64,000 nucleotides of DNA from Ganoderma boninense. Lineage: Eukaryota > Basidiomycota > Agaricomycetes > Polyporales > Polyporaceae. The position numbers and the translations under genes are program-made. Under the pieces are notes generated by a model. The model searched no databases. It saw only the letters and a program-made list of their open reading frames with translations, and had not been told where the DNA came from. The stretch's first letter is position 1. Each line of letters begins with the position of its first letter. The stretch covers positions 3,146,467-3,210,466 of the forward strand of contig CM035305.1 of NCBI GenBank assembly GCA_002900995.3, written 5' to 3'. Positions 10,567 to 22,289 of the stretch are shown one piece after another.

Positions 10567-11565
10567 ATGCCCAACTCCGGCCCGAGCCCCCCCATTCTCT
10601 ACTCTTTCCCTACAAACACCGAGCTCGTCGACAGCCTCGCGACCTTCATCCTTAAAGCACAAAAAGACTCCATCAACAAGAAGGGCCGCTTCACTGTCGC
10701 CCTCTCCGGTGGCTCCCTACCCCAGCAGCTCTCTGTCCTCGTCAATAACCCCGCCGTAAAATGGGATAAGTGGTACGCATCCGCATCTCATATCTCTTCA
10801 GCTCCCGCTCTGTCCATCCTATCCCGTGCACCATCATGTGTTTCCTTACTCCCGGCTACTGTATCCTACGCGACCCCTGAAAATACCCTGCACTGCAATT
10901 TGTTATCGACGCGAATCCCGCCTTGATCTCTGCTTCTCGCCTAGCCCCACGCCCTTACTTACGTTATCTCGTACCCGCCCTTCCCCAGGCATATCTTCTA
11001 CGCCGACGAGCGCGTTGTGCCCCTCACCCACGAGGACTCCAACCACGCGCTCTGCAACCGCGAGCTATTCTCCAAGCTCCCCGCGGACGGGCCCCAGCCG
11101 TCGATCCACACCATCAACGAGGATCTCTTCGGCGACCTCGAGGAGCTCGCGGACGCGTACGAGAAGGAGCTCATACAGGAGTTCGCCATGAAGGATTCGG
11201 CGCGCTTCCCCGTCTTCGACCTCATCCTTCTCGGTCTCGGCCCTGACGGCCACACCGTGTCCCTTTTCCCCGGCCACGAGCTCCTCAGCGAGGATGACCG
11301 CTGGGTCGCGTACATCGACGACAGCCCCAAGCCGCCCCCAAAGCGCATCACGTTCACGTACCCCGTCCTTAATCACGCTGCGCGTATCGCTTTTGTCGTG
11401 ACAGGTCCGAGCAAAGTCGACATGCTCCGTACCGTCCTCGATGAGCCAGAGAAGGGCCTGCCTGCCAGCCGCGTACGCCCTGCACACCCGGGACAGCTGT
11501 ACTGGTTCGTAGACGACGCCGCTTCGGCGAATGCGCAATATGCGCGAACACCATTTAAGCTCTAG
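10567..11565 (+). CDS. 6-phosphogluconolactonase
   Basis: Exons 10567-10772 and 10989-11565 give 260 residues, normal for the family. The enzyme hydrolyses 6-phosphoglucono-1,5-lactone to 6-phosphogluconate, step two of the oxidative pentose phosphate pathway, in the cytosol. Diagnostic motifs: [24 protein letters not shown] spanning the splice, [15 protein letters not shown] and the C-terminal WFVDDAASA. The N terminus ([16 protein letters not shown]) also fits. The 216-bp intron is long for this window, but no stop-free extra exon within it keeps the frame. No frame breaks. Confidence 0.95.
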
Positions 11566-11875
11566 GCGGAGGCGTGGCGGGTCGTTACAGAGCTTGCTCG
11601 GGTGCGTGTACGCTGAAGAAGCCAAAAGTGTATCTTTCGACCGTATTTTGCGCCATGCTGGAGACGAAGCTCTCATGTAGTCCTTTTGATGTTTGTATCC
11701 GGATATTACCCTTTATGTTTATGTTTATGAATAGGACCGGCATAGCTTCCGACAAAGTTAGAACGTATAATAGAGCTCGTCAGTGTTCGTAAAGGTGAGT
11801 TAAGATCATGATCGGGGTATATGGCGGCTACAATAGACTGGATCGAAAACGCACCAACAGACGGCAGAAAAAATC
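11566..11875. other. short convergent intergenic region
   Basis: 310 bases between the stops of 6PGL and the PXA gene. Contains ATGTTTATGTTTATGAATAG, AT-rich and suitable for 3' end formation. Nothing else seen. Confidence 0.5.
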
Positions 11876-14015
11876 CTACACCTCGTCCTTTACGCCTAAT
11901 TCTGGGAATACCGTCAACAGCACCAGGTCGAGGATGAACATCGCAAGGTGTGCATTGCACGCGGCGTTGTCTAACGGCGCCAGGGCGGCGTCGACAGTCG
12001 CTAGACGCGCTGGGGGCGTTGGGCCCAGCAAGGGCGCAATAGCACCTGAAAAATCATTCAGTGATATCCAGATGCTGGCTAACAGGTACCAACCAGGAGT
12101 GCGTTCCACCAGTCGTCTGCGGAGTGTCTCGCGCATCTCGACCTGCTCCTCGGGCGTGGGTTCTACTGGGGCGGTCCAGGCCACCCTTCCGGGAAGAGCG
12201 CCCTTCGTGCGTTGCGCACGACATTCGCGAGCATGGCTGGTGAGAGAACGTGCGTGTACAGAAGGTAGGGGAGAAGGCGCGCTAGGAAGGGCGAGGCGAG
12301 GGACGCGAGCAGTGTGAGGAGTTGCGACAGCGCGCGGGCGGTCGTGAATGATGCGTGTGCCGATGTCGGGGACGAAGACGGAGGCGGGGTGAGCATGGTC
12401 AAGACAAACGCTAGCGGCGGATGGACGTAGTCTGGTATTGGCGGCGGCGGCGGCGGCGGCAGGGTTGCCGTGGGGGTAAGCGAGGGGTCAGGAGGGTTAG
12501 AGGCGAAGGACATTTGCGAAGGTGGGTGAGCTAATGACGCGCTTTCCGATGAGGCCGTCGAGGGAAGCGGCATAGGCAGTGGGGTCTTCGGCGGAATTGT
12601 GAGCGTGCCAGGAAGCTCAGGTGAAGCTTGCCCGACTGTTCCACCGCGTGCGTGAGGGAATGGGTGGTAGGAGTGCTGGCCATCGGGTGAAGGATGTGTG
12701 CACTCGTCCGTCTCTGAGACACCCTGACTTTCGTTGACCTTCTTGATCGTGTCCCGGGCTTGCTTGTATGCGTGAAGAATTGCCAAGCACGCTCCCGAGA
12801 CAGACTGTACAGCGGAGAGGATCAAGATGGCGAGCGTTTGGAACGAGAAATGAGTCGACGGACGTCGCTCCAAGGCTGGTCGTTCAGGTTTGGTAATACC
12901 GTCGACGGGGTTCTGAAGGCAGAGAAAAAAGGAGGGAGAAGGTCAGCATCTACGAAGGATGACGGTGCTCCCCAGTGCGCAACGTCGAACAGAGGAGGTG
13001 AAGAAAGGAGGAAAGGTATGTATTCCTGAAATCGGCATAACGCACGTACATTGTAAGCAAATATAACCACCCGCGTGCCTTATTAACCAAGAGCATTGTC
13101 TAAATGGACATTGGGCGGGCCAAAGAACAGACCACGAGGACGACTCACCTCTAACTGCTCGACGACGACGACGACTTTCTCCGACCCCAGCTGGTCCAGT
13201 ATGAGCTTGTGTATAAACCACGGCTGGGTGACCTTGGGCAGCACATCCTCTAGAAGGACCTTAAGGATGATCTCCCGGACTATGTACCTCTCGGTCTCTG
13301 GGGCATAATCTTCTGGAGGAAGGCAGACCTTCAAGATGTGGTCAACGGCCTGACGTACGTATACCTGGTCGATGACGCCGTTGGGAGAGATAGCCATATG
13401 GGGCTGGAGCTGGTGGAAGAGTTGGGGAAGACTGACGGCGCCGCCAGCGGCATAGGAGGTATGTAGCTTGGAACTTGCGTTGCGATAGTCGAGCCAGTGC
13501 TGGGTGAGCAAGGTTGGGAGGTCACGAAAGATCAATGGGGAGAGGTCTGCAGCCAGGAGGCGGGACTCGAGGTTACGGATTACCACGGTGAGTATGCGGG
13601 TGATATGTGGGAGGAACTCCTTGTCGTAGCGGGTGAGCTTGGTCCACCAGGTGTTGACGAACGCGCGCAATGCAAGGGCGATGAAGTCGTAGAGCTCATG
13701 GTTGAGCTCAAGGGCAGCACTCGGGGAGAGAAGGAGGGGTGGAAGATCTGCGTCGGGGGGGAGGGTAGGGAAGAGGATTCGCTTGGCAAGGGTGACTGGT
13801 TTTGGCGGGGAGGGCCTGTTAGAGGGAGAGGAGGGATTCTCTGCGGTGGAGGATGCGAGAGATTGGATGGAGCGTGGGCCGACGCGGCGAGCAGAGGGCG
13901 GGATGGCGGCCATGCATGTGGTCCAGATATGGTCCCTGGCGGGTCGGGCGTCGGAGGAGAGCGATGGACGGGCGAGGCGGACCGGAAGACATGACGTGCC
14001 TGGGCATGCTGCCAT
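11876..14015 (-). CDS. PXA-domain protein (sorting-nexin-like, membrane trafficking)
   Basis: First exon 13149-14015 begins at ATG 14013-14015 and carries a PXA (PX-associated) domain: TLAKRILFPTLPPDADLPPL, YDFIALALRAFVNTWWTKL, DKEFLPHITRILT, LPTLLTQHWLDYR, YVRQAVDHILKVCLPPEDY. PXA proteins act in endosomal or ER membrane traffic. A middle exon lies about 12915-13085 (boundaries unsure), then a long last exon from about 12914 down, with a hydrophobic segment (LAILILSAVQSVSGACLAIL), a Pro/Ser-rich stretch and a C-terminal helical region. Near 12175-12185 the frame breaks: LFPEGWPGPP runs into a stop, while VEPTPEEQVEMRE continues one base away. One extra C in the CCCC run would restore it. This is either a consensus error or a real null. 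No PX domain is visible. Confidence 0.7.
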
Positions 14016-14455
14016 ATCGAGCCCCTCCGGGCGCTGACGGCAGTCGGGCCATTGTCGGGATGGGGCCTCGCATCGACAGGCTGACCGCGCTCGTCCTCTT
14101 CAGCCCATCTCCGCCAGTCCACCCAACGCAAGGGCTTGGGCTGACCCCGTCGTCCTCCTGCCAGCCGCCGCGCTCTGCGCTCTTCAGCTTCAGGTCCCTC
14201 TCCCCGCCCTGTCCCCCTCCGCGCATCTGGCTCAACGCCCACCGCCCACTGCCGCCCATCCTCCACAACACCTGACAGCCTTGCCGACGACAGCGGACGG
14301 TCCTCTTTTATGCATTAATATCCAACACCCGAGTCTCTCGCTCTTTTCGCCAGCACACTCCTTGGCCTTTCCGACCCGCCGCCATCTTCGCCACCGTCCC
14401 TGGTATCAACTGGCCGCCCCCACTCCCGCGCCCACACGGCTTCACCCCAAAGACT
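14016..14455. promoter_or_regulatory. divergent promoter region (PXA gene / single-pass membrane protein)
   Basis: 440 bases separate the two opposite start codons. A TATA-like TTTTATGCATTAATA at 14306-14320 lies about 140 bp before the plus-strand ATG. The left part remains open on the minus strand but in GC-biased sequence, so the minus gene could begin further upstream. Confidence 0.4.
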
Positions 14456-15962
14456 ATGCCCCATGTCTCGTCCCTCGTCCGCAGGGACGGCCTTAGCTCG
14501 TCCACCATCATTACCATAGCTGTCGTCGCTGCTTCTGTCGTTATCCTCGCATTCGCCCTTTTTGCTTGGCGTTTCTTCGCTCGTCAATTCCGCCGTTCCA
14601 GGGTCCCATTACCCCCCGTACAAGACCTCGCCCATCATCGCGAGCACCAGGCAGTATCATTCGCAGATCGCTCCGCCCGCCCTACCACTTGGGTCGATCC
14701 ACTGTCCCAGAAACCCCGCATATACTCGTCCCACTTCCTCTCCGTCAGTGGTAGTAGCGCTTCTCTCATCCGCAACAGTCCCGACTTTACTCCAAGCCGT
14801 GGCCCGACCCGCGAGAACAGTTGGATAGTCGAGGATGCCACCTCTTCTGAGAGTTCGCCCTTACCGACCCCCCTCATGGCCAACGACCTCCTCCCTCCCA
14901 ACCCGACCTTCCTACCGGGCAACAAGAACCCCCTTGGCAGCATGAACAGCGTCGCCAGCACGTCCGATGATGGAATATCAGAGGCCCACGGATATCCTTC
15001 TTTGGGTGTTCCCACATCGCCCTCTGATGCCACCCACTCTGCAGAGTCCTCCATGTCAAGCCCGCTCCCTCCGGCTCGCCCACGGCCCCCTCGCCAATCG
15101 CGCTCCCGTTCGCGCCCAATGTCCATCATCTCGTCTTCCGGCACAGTCAACTCTATTCACTCAGTTGCCAACACCCTGCGTGGGCCTGCACATTCTATCC
15201 ACAGCAGCGTCCAGATCGTGCTCCCTGCCCCCCTCGCGCCCCAGCTATACTCGCCCCCTGAGGAATTGGCCGCGGGGGTACCTAGGACAGTCCGGCGCTC
15301 CGCTAGTCTCTATAGCTCCACAGGGGATCGCAAAAGCGTCGTGGACCAATGGGTCATGGTGGGTTCGCGGTCGCAAACATTCGCTAGTGCGTCCTTCTAT
15401 CCTGTTGTCGTCACCCAGTCACTAAGTCTTCTCCTGTCATTCCCCGTCTCTTTCTACCGCTACAGCTGGACAGAGACAGAGACTAAATTCCAACGCTTCC
15501 CGGAGCAGCTTGTCCATCACCAGCACACCGGGTGGAAAACTAGCGCGTCGCTCTCAGTCCCAGTCTGCAGTCCACCACGACTCACGCCGCCGCTCCCCTT
15601 CGTCCGCCCATTTGCGTGCCTCGTCGTCTTCGGCTCTGGTTGTGCCGCCATTCGGATATGCGTCTCCGCCAGTCCCACGGCTCCCCAGCCCATACAGGTC
15701 CACGCCTCCGCCCCAGCATCAAGCCCCTTACATCAGCCCTATTCCCTCTGCGGCTTCACCTATATTCAGAGGGGAACCACAGCGCGGCCGATCGCCCGTG
15801 AATGCACGGCTGCATGAACACGGCTTGGGCGTGGATATGGGTATGGGAATGGGCATGGTGGGGCCGGGGATGAGGCCATCGCCGCCGCCTCCGTCCGCAT
15901 ACAACATGCTCGGCAGGGCGCCCATATCAACGTCGACGCCGCGGAATGGCCCGCGGTCATAG
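14456..15962 (+). CDS. single-pass membrane protein with long disordered Ser/Pro-rich tail
   Basis: Exons 14456-15362 and 15466-15962 give 467 residues. Residues 16-44 form one transmembrane segment (IITIAVVAASVVILAFALFA), followed by an Arg-rich stop-transfer region (RQFRRSRV), so the tail is probably cytoplasmic. There is no cleavable signal peptide; a short N-terminal ectodomain is Ser-rich. The tail is Ser/Pro/Arg-rich with SRSRSRP-like patches and ends in a Met/Gly repeat (MGMGMGMVGPGM) and a poly-Pro stretch. The splice donor (GTTCGC) was chosen because it restores frame to QRQRLNSNASRSSLS in exon 2; GTGGGT three bases upstream is an alternative but gives the wrong phase. The architecture recalls fungal cell-wall sensor-like or mid2-like proteins, but the extracellular part is too short to say so. 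Function unknown. Confidence 0.65.
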
Positions 15963-16725
15963 CATTAACAGTCTACGCATCGCATTGAAGTTCGAGTTGG
16001 CTTGTTTTCGGTCCACATTCTACACACACCCGTTGCACACATACAGCACAGGCATGCTTGGACTGCATCGCGAGCCGAGAGCGCGAGCCCGACAGAGACG
16101 CTGATCGATGGTTGTTTTGCTTTTATACCTGCACATACCATGTTTGCATCTACAGTACAGTATAGCATACACGCACGCATTTCTTGTCTACTGTACACCA
16201 TTATCGCTGCCATGAGCATGCGAGCAGAGAAGGGGTGAGGGGAGGGAGAAGGTCGCATTGCATTCGATGAAGAAAGTTGCTGCATCGTACAATCTCGCAT
16301 TACTGCATCCGCATACATTATCAGTAGTATTTATCGCAATGCTACCCGCACACAATCCACAACGTTCTTACCCATCTCCGACGCTATCACGGCCGATTAA
16401 TTCCAGGGCGCAATTGAGTCTGTCATTGTCAAGATGCCAGGCACACGGGAAAAATATAGGAACGCCGTTGGAGGCGTTCGGTGGCCCACACTTTCGGAGC
16501 CACCGTGGAATTAATCCTCTCTGATCGAGCAATAAAAGAGTTACAAAACGCGACACAAAGAAGAGAACCAGGACATCCGCCGTCGCGACCTCGCCCGAAG
16601 GCACGAATGCTGAGTGACACTGACAATGGCCGACCGTCCCGTTGGCCGGGAGGGCAACCAGACTGTCACAGTCCACCTCAAATAGAAGGACGCGAGGGCG
16701 ACAGCTTGCGTGTCATCATGCACGA
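15963..16725. other. 760-bp convergent intergenic region, no gene seen
   Basis: The 3' flanks of the membrane-protein gene and the RBM26-like gene. AT-richer, with CATACA/ACACAC-rich stretches (16020-16200). Only short frames without codon bias. Confidence 0.5.
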
Positions 16726-19700
16726 TCACATCATGCCGAACCCATCGTCGTCTCCACCCCACCCGCCGGTATCCGGCTCCGCCTCCTCGTGATGCATGTG
16801 AGAGTCCACGTCGTCCGGAGGCACGTCGGGCATGGCACTGTCATTCTGCGCATCTGTCGCCGAAGCCGCTGACGACATCGACGGCGCATGAATAGACACC
16901 GCTGCCTGTCCGGCGAACCATGACACCTGCACGGGGCCAACCGTGGCGATATGTGCGCCCTTGGCGAATCCCTGCAGAGAAGGTAACACCCGTGGTTAGC
17001 ACCAGACGGAACGCGCAGGGTACAGCCAGCGTGCAAGTGCTCACCTGCTCGGCAGCCGCGCGACTCCGGAAGGACACAAGGAAGTCGCCGCTGTCCGTCG
17101 CATCGACAGAGTCGACCTGTCCAGTCGTCTGTTCCACACACACAAAAATGTGCTCGTCAGACCACATGCATCTGACAAGCTACACAATTCATGCATTGTG
17201 ACAGGAAATGGTACGCACCTCGTACCAGTCGCGCACGGCCTGCAGGGAGTCCGCCGAAGCGCCCTTCACCAAGAGCTTCTTCGGACGGTTGTCGAGCTTC
17301 ATGCTAGCTCGTGGCGGGCCACCTCGCATGCCACCACGATAGAAGGAACGAGAACCGCCCCGTCCGCGGCCGCGGTACGGGCGGTATGTCGAGCCACCGT
17401 ACGAGGGCGGGGCGTCGGAGCCGACTGGGATGCCGAGGCTGGCAGCCTGAAGGGAGGGGTAGGTATTAGTGGGCAATATCAGACAAGTCTGTAAGAAACG
17501 AACGGGAATTTACCTCAGCTTTGAGCTTCTCAAGCTTGGCCTTGAGCTCCTCGGTGCTTTCCTCCTCGCCATCGCCCTCCACGTGATGTAGATCGAGCTC
17601 CTTATCCAACCGTTCACGTTCTGCCCGCTCCTGGTCCTCCGTGCGAGATGTTGAGACAGCACGCTTCTGTGATGCGGACAAAGAGCCTGCTGGGTGTGAT
17701 TGAGAAGATGACGGTGCTGCGGGTGTAGAAGAGGGTTTCATTTCCTCGCCGAGTTTGCGCAAACGCGCCATGATCTCTTTCTTCTCCTCGGGTGATGCAG
17801 AGGAGAGCTTCGACATGAGAGTCTTCTGCTCTGCGATCTGCTGCTCTAGCAGCTTCTGCTTTGCAGCAAGTGCCGCTGCAGCAGACGACGGCGCGGAACC
17901 ATTGCGAGCCGCAGGTGGCGCAGGGGCAGAGGGGGTTTGGGGAGCTGGGGAACCTTCGTGTGCAGTCGCCGAAGGCGGAGCAGCTGAGCTCCCTGATGCT
18001 CTGTGGGCGACAATGTTCGCAGACGCAGCGAGCATTCGCTGCCCGACCTGTCCGTGGCCTTCCATGGGACGGTGCCAGAAGACCTTGACGAACCGGTTAC
18101 CAAAGACCGCCTCCTCAGACTTCCAAGCCCTATGCGCATCTTCGTGGTTCGTGAAACTGACCAACGCCTTTCCGCTGGCGGCGTCAACGGCGACATTTGT
18201 GACTGTCCCAAACTTGCCGAACCAATCGTTCACTGCACCGAGCGACAGCTTGTCTTCCGGAATCTTCTCCACGACAAGAGTCTTATCGTCTCGCTTCTGT
18301 GTGGGACGGAAGCTCTGCGCATCGCCGCCGAAGGTTCCGCGACCACGACCTCTACCGCCTCCACGCCCATTCGCGTTGTACGGTCTTGATTGGGCGTGTC
18401 CGTCCGCACTAGGACCAGAAAAGTAGGGGTTTGGGGGAGGTCCCCCGTTCATCTCGCCCATCGAGGCGACGCCCTCCATTGGGCCTCCCAACTGCGGCTG
18501 CTGTTGCTGTCGCTGCTGTTGCTCCTGCTGCCGGAATCCCTCGCCGGTGTTGTGCGGCGAAACGTCCTGGATAGGCACTTGCGGTGTCAAGTCCTGGATG
18601 ACTGGTAGCTCGCCGGGGTTCTGGGCCATGGAACTGTCACCGTCCTCCGTCCGCGGTAACACGGCTGGTCGCGCGTTCTGCACGCGTCCGCCACCCATAC
18701 CCATCGGCCTCATATCCATCCGCTCGTGGGGATCATACGCGCCGCCTGCGCCCACTCCAGCCATCGGAAACGGCATCCCTCCTGGACCCATCATTGGCAT
18801 GAAGCCCATCCCACCGGGGCCCATCGGGAATAGTTGTGAGGGGAAGACTGCGTCATCGCCATGGCTGTACTTGCAGAACGCGCCACGCGCACAGTAACCG
18901 TTATCTGACGGTCGGACAAGCGCAAAAGAAGAGAAAAAAACGGTGAGGTGCCAAATGGGCAATGACTGAACGCAAATCACCACTCACTGTGATAGTCCCG
19001 GCATATCCCACGCCGCATCTCTGGTGGTCGGTAGCCCTGGCCCCCGCGCCCGTTCATGCCCATCCCACCGCCATTCATGCCCATACCCATCTCCATCCCC
19101 TGCATGCCACCATCCATGTAGTCCGCCCGCCCGCCGTTCATGCCCATCCTGCCTCCACGGTCGCTCCGGCCGCCCCACGATGACCTGTCGTCGCCGTGCC
19201 CGCGTCCACCATACCGCGAGAACTGACCGTCGTTATTTAGTCGTGCGCCCTTCGAGGGTCCGTGCTGGTCGTGGTCGTCGTCGATGCCGCGTTTTCTGCC
19301 GCGATCTGATGGCGAAGAGGTGGGGTTAGAGTTGGCGTTGGCGGTGAGAAGTGCGTCCAGAGGAATTGGGATGCCGCCGTCACTAGCGGTTGCGCTGGAC
19401 GACGCGAAGCTTGGGGATGATGGAGTCGCGGAGTAGGGGAGGTATGACTTGGTGCGTAGTGCCGTGAAGAGCGTTTCGACAAACGAAGGGCCCTCTGTGT
19501 CGTGGGGGACGAGGCATTTGCGTCAGTGCCCAAGAGGCGACAGGTTGGGTGTCAAACACGCACCTTTTTCCAAGAACTCCTCTAGCTGCCCTATTAGCTC
19601 TTTCCGTAGCTCCGGCTCAGGCGCCTGGTGTTTGAGGAGGGCTAGAATGTAGTCTGCAAGCGCGCCAGGCTCTGCGTCACATCTGCGGGACAAACGAACG

Positions 19701-19824
19701 AACGATAATCAGTGCTCGTGCACGGAGGAGCATAAGAATATGTATGAGGCGCCACGGACATAGGTTCAAGGGTGCGAATGAGCCATGGCTTGAGGTGGGT
19801 GGCAGTCTCGGGGTCGTAGAACAT
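16726..19824 (-). CDS. RBM26/RBM27-type CCCH zinc-finger and RRM protein
   Basis: Seven exons (minus): 19760-19824, 19564-19682, 18988-19494, 17514-18904, 17219-17446, 17045-17128 and 16726-16971, total 879 residues with all phases fitting. The N terminus is a PWI-like helical domain (LKPWLIRTLEPICDAEPGAL, QLEEFLEK, FVETLFTALRTK), completed by splicing at a GTCCGT donor. A CCCH finger spans the exon 3/4 splice: C-x8-C-x5-C-x3-H (CRDYHNNGYCARGAFCKYSH). An RRM follows (TLVVEKIPEDKLSLGAVNDW, ALVSFTNHEDAHRAW), then a coiled coil (about KQKLLEQQIAEQKTLMSKL), an RG-rich linker (YRGRGRGGSR), a second RRM-like unit (KKLLVKGASADSLQAV) and an acidic end. This order matches RBM26/27; the fission-yeast relative Rmn1 belongs to nuclear RNA-surveillance machinery, so a role in exosome targeting is likely by homology. 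Met/Gly and Gln-rich tracts are low complexity. Confidence 0.85.
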
Positions 19825-20424
19825 CGTCGGCCTATGTGGCGGATGCAAGGCCGTCGAGGACGAAGTCGAGGCTCGAGGAGACGAATAACGTTCTGTGCAC
19901 GCAAGGGTGACGGTGGCGCCTGTTCGCAAACTTCCCTCAATTCCACCTTAGCCGCTCAGCAGGCGCCTGACAAATGCCCGCGCCCCTCGTTTGGAAAGCG
20001 TAGTGTTCACGCGGTGCTGCTTCTGGAGCATATACCCATGTGCAGCACAGAATCCTCGTCCGGGTTGTCATGCACTCCAGCACCGAGGATAGGGACTCGA
20101 GTTTGTGTGCGAGCATTATGATCATTCGAAGGACATGGACGATGCGCTCACCAGCTCTCTCACACCCCACATGTCCGTTAACGAATGACTGTCCGTTCAG
20201 GTCGTTCAAAGCAACAGCACCAAAATCCTACATCCATGTATACGTACACAAAGCGTACAACAAAAATCACGATTCCATCACAACCCTGTCGATAACCTCA
20301 TCTGCCCTCTCGCCCGAATTTCGTCTTGTGCCAAAATCTGGGCCATCCTTTCGGCTTCCACTTCACGATCGCGACTGTCTCGATGCTGACCCCCCAATGT
20401 CGTCCATAAGAAGGTTGCCAGGAA
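19825..20424. other. 600-bp region upstream of the RBM26-like gene and downstream of alpha-galactosidase
   Basis: Should contain the RBM26-like promoter and the 3' end of the alpha-galactosidase transcript. Short frames only. A possible extra 3' exon of alpha-galactosidase cannot be excluded, because GTGAGG occurs just before its stop. Confidence 0.4.
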
Positions 20425-22289
20425 TCATAATTCTTGCCTCACCGCTGCCATGGATGCTGGGACCGCCATGAAGACGCGGGTCGCATGCGTGTTGACCGAG
20501 ACGGTCATCTTGCCTTGGAAGTTGCCGACCGTGGCGCCCCAGTTGCCAGACGAGTCCTTTTGCCAAAGGTCGGATATGGTGAATGTACCTGAGCCAAAGA
20601 CTTTGCCTTGATCATTGAACACGTCAAGCAGAGATATGTCAATGGTCTGATTCTTGGGCGAAGTGTTCATGACGGCGAAGACGAAGTGGCTGAATGACAG
20701 AGACGATCTCAAAGGGTGTTTGCGTTAAAAAAAAATTAAGACATACTAGTTCACGAGACTGCCAGCCCAAAGCTGGATATCACCACCCTCGGGAAGGCGT
20801 CCGTTTCCAAATACGGCTGGCAGGAGAACCACCTGAATCCTGGTTGACAGCAATAATCGCGTCGTTCGTAATGATTTCCTTCGTCTCGTTCGACTACATA
20901 ACCCCTTCAGTGTTCGGCTGAGGATTCAAGACGGGGTACCTTACCATGTTGGTGATGTCATTGCCGAGAATGAGAGGGCTCTTAACGAGAGCCCACATGG
21001 AGAAGTGTGTGACTGGCCCCAAAGGTTACAGGATCTGAGGTTATACAATGGAAAATACACGCACCATACTCATCATATGTCATGCCACCGTTGCCGATTT
21101 CAAGCATGTCAAGGTCGTTCCAGTGACCCTTGCCCGCTTTCTGTCCGAGTGGAGCTGAGAAGTCAACATGCGGGCCATCGCACAAACTGAAGTGGAGGAT
21201 CAATTGCGGTGTCCATGAACGCACTCGGCTCACAACTCACTGAACCCCGGCAGCTTGCAGTCCAGCATGCTCGTGCACGGACACCGGTCATCGTAGCGAT
21301 CAAAGTTCTGCACGAAGGCAGTCAACCAGCGATTCTAAACCAAGCGCTCGCGAAAAATAGGCTCACGTCGTAAATGTCCCCGGAGATGCGCCAACTGTTT
21401 GCAATGTTCTGCCGGTAACAATCAGCGGGGTCTACAGAAGTTCTAAAAATAAAAATGCCGCACCACAGCGAAGTTCCAAGGCCCGTCCTCGCCCCAGTTG
21501 CACATGGAGTAAAGGATTGGACGCCCAGTGGCATTCAGCGCCTGAGACATGTTGTTAAATCGCTCGTAGGAGATTTGTGGTGTCCCAGCGCGGCCTTCGT
21601 TGTAGCAGTTGTCGTATTTGAGGTAGTCGACCCCCCAGGATGCATAGGTCTGGGCGTCGATGTCCTCGTAGCCGAGAGAACCAAACTTGCCACCGCATGT
21701 GTACCTGATGTCGCACTTTGAGTCGGTTTCACGGCAGCGTCGCCGTAGTCGACTCATGGAGACACTTACGTCCCAGCGCTGCTGTAGATACCAAACTGTG
21801 CGCCCGTGAGAGAAGCGAGCACGGCCGACTCATCTGGCTGCGTACCTTGAGACCTAAGGAGTGGACCTGGTCTGCAACAGCCTTGATTCCATTGGGAAAC
21901 TTGGACTTGTCTTCGACTGGTGCACCTGTAGTAGAATCGCGAGCGTCCGCTTGCCAGCCTGCGGTGACGGGCAAGGAATTAATTTAATTGCGGGTGTCTG
22001 CGAACGGCATGCACATACAATCGTCGACAAGGACGTCTAGAGACGGGTGGAAGATGCGCGTTAGCTGCGGGCGATCTAGTTGTCAAAGGATACGCTTACA
22101 GGTGTAGCCCAGTTTGTCCAAGCCATTGGAGATGAGAGCCTGGGCAGCACTAACGATGGTGTCCTGGTCAATACCACAGCCGAAATGGTTCCATGTGTTC
22201 CAACCCATCTGGGGGGTGATTGCCAAGCCATTATTGAGGGCCAGTGCAGCTGGGAGGACGGAGAGGAGGGCGGCGAGTTTGTGCGCCAT
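20425..22289 (-). CDS. secreted GH27 alpha-galactosidase, two frame breaks
   Basis: Eleven exons (minus): 22100-22289, 22019-22036 (18 nt), 21846-21958, 21770-21795 (26 nt), 21464-21704, 21367-21408, 21241-21307, 21065-21186, 20945-21012, 20747-20893 and 20425-20689, about 432 residues. Would release terminal alpha-1,6-galactose from galactomannan and raffinose sugars outside the cell. Signal peptide: [17 protein letters not shown], mature end [19 protein letters not shown]. Motifs: YVLVDDCWQ (across the 18-nt exon), DYLKYDNC with the nucleophile Asp, [20 protein letters not shown], and [16 protein letters not shown] with the acid/base Asp. Exon 8 has lost one base near 21160-21170, between ARM and DFSAPLGQK. 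Exon 10 has one extra base near 20805, between WKRT and [11 protein letters not shown] late acceptor (TTCTCAG) could bypass the first but would delete conserved residues. Either consensus errors or a dead gene. Confidence 0.85.

Noticed and set aside
11065..11676. 203-codon minus-strand frame opposite 6-phosphogluconolactonase
   Set aside because: Mirror of a highly conserved enzyme exon; no independent features.
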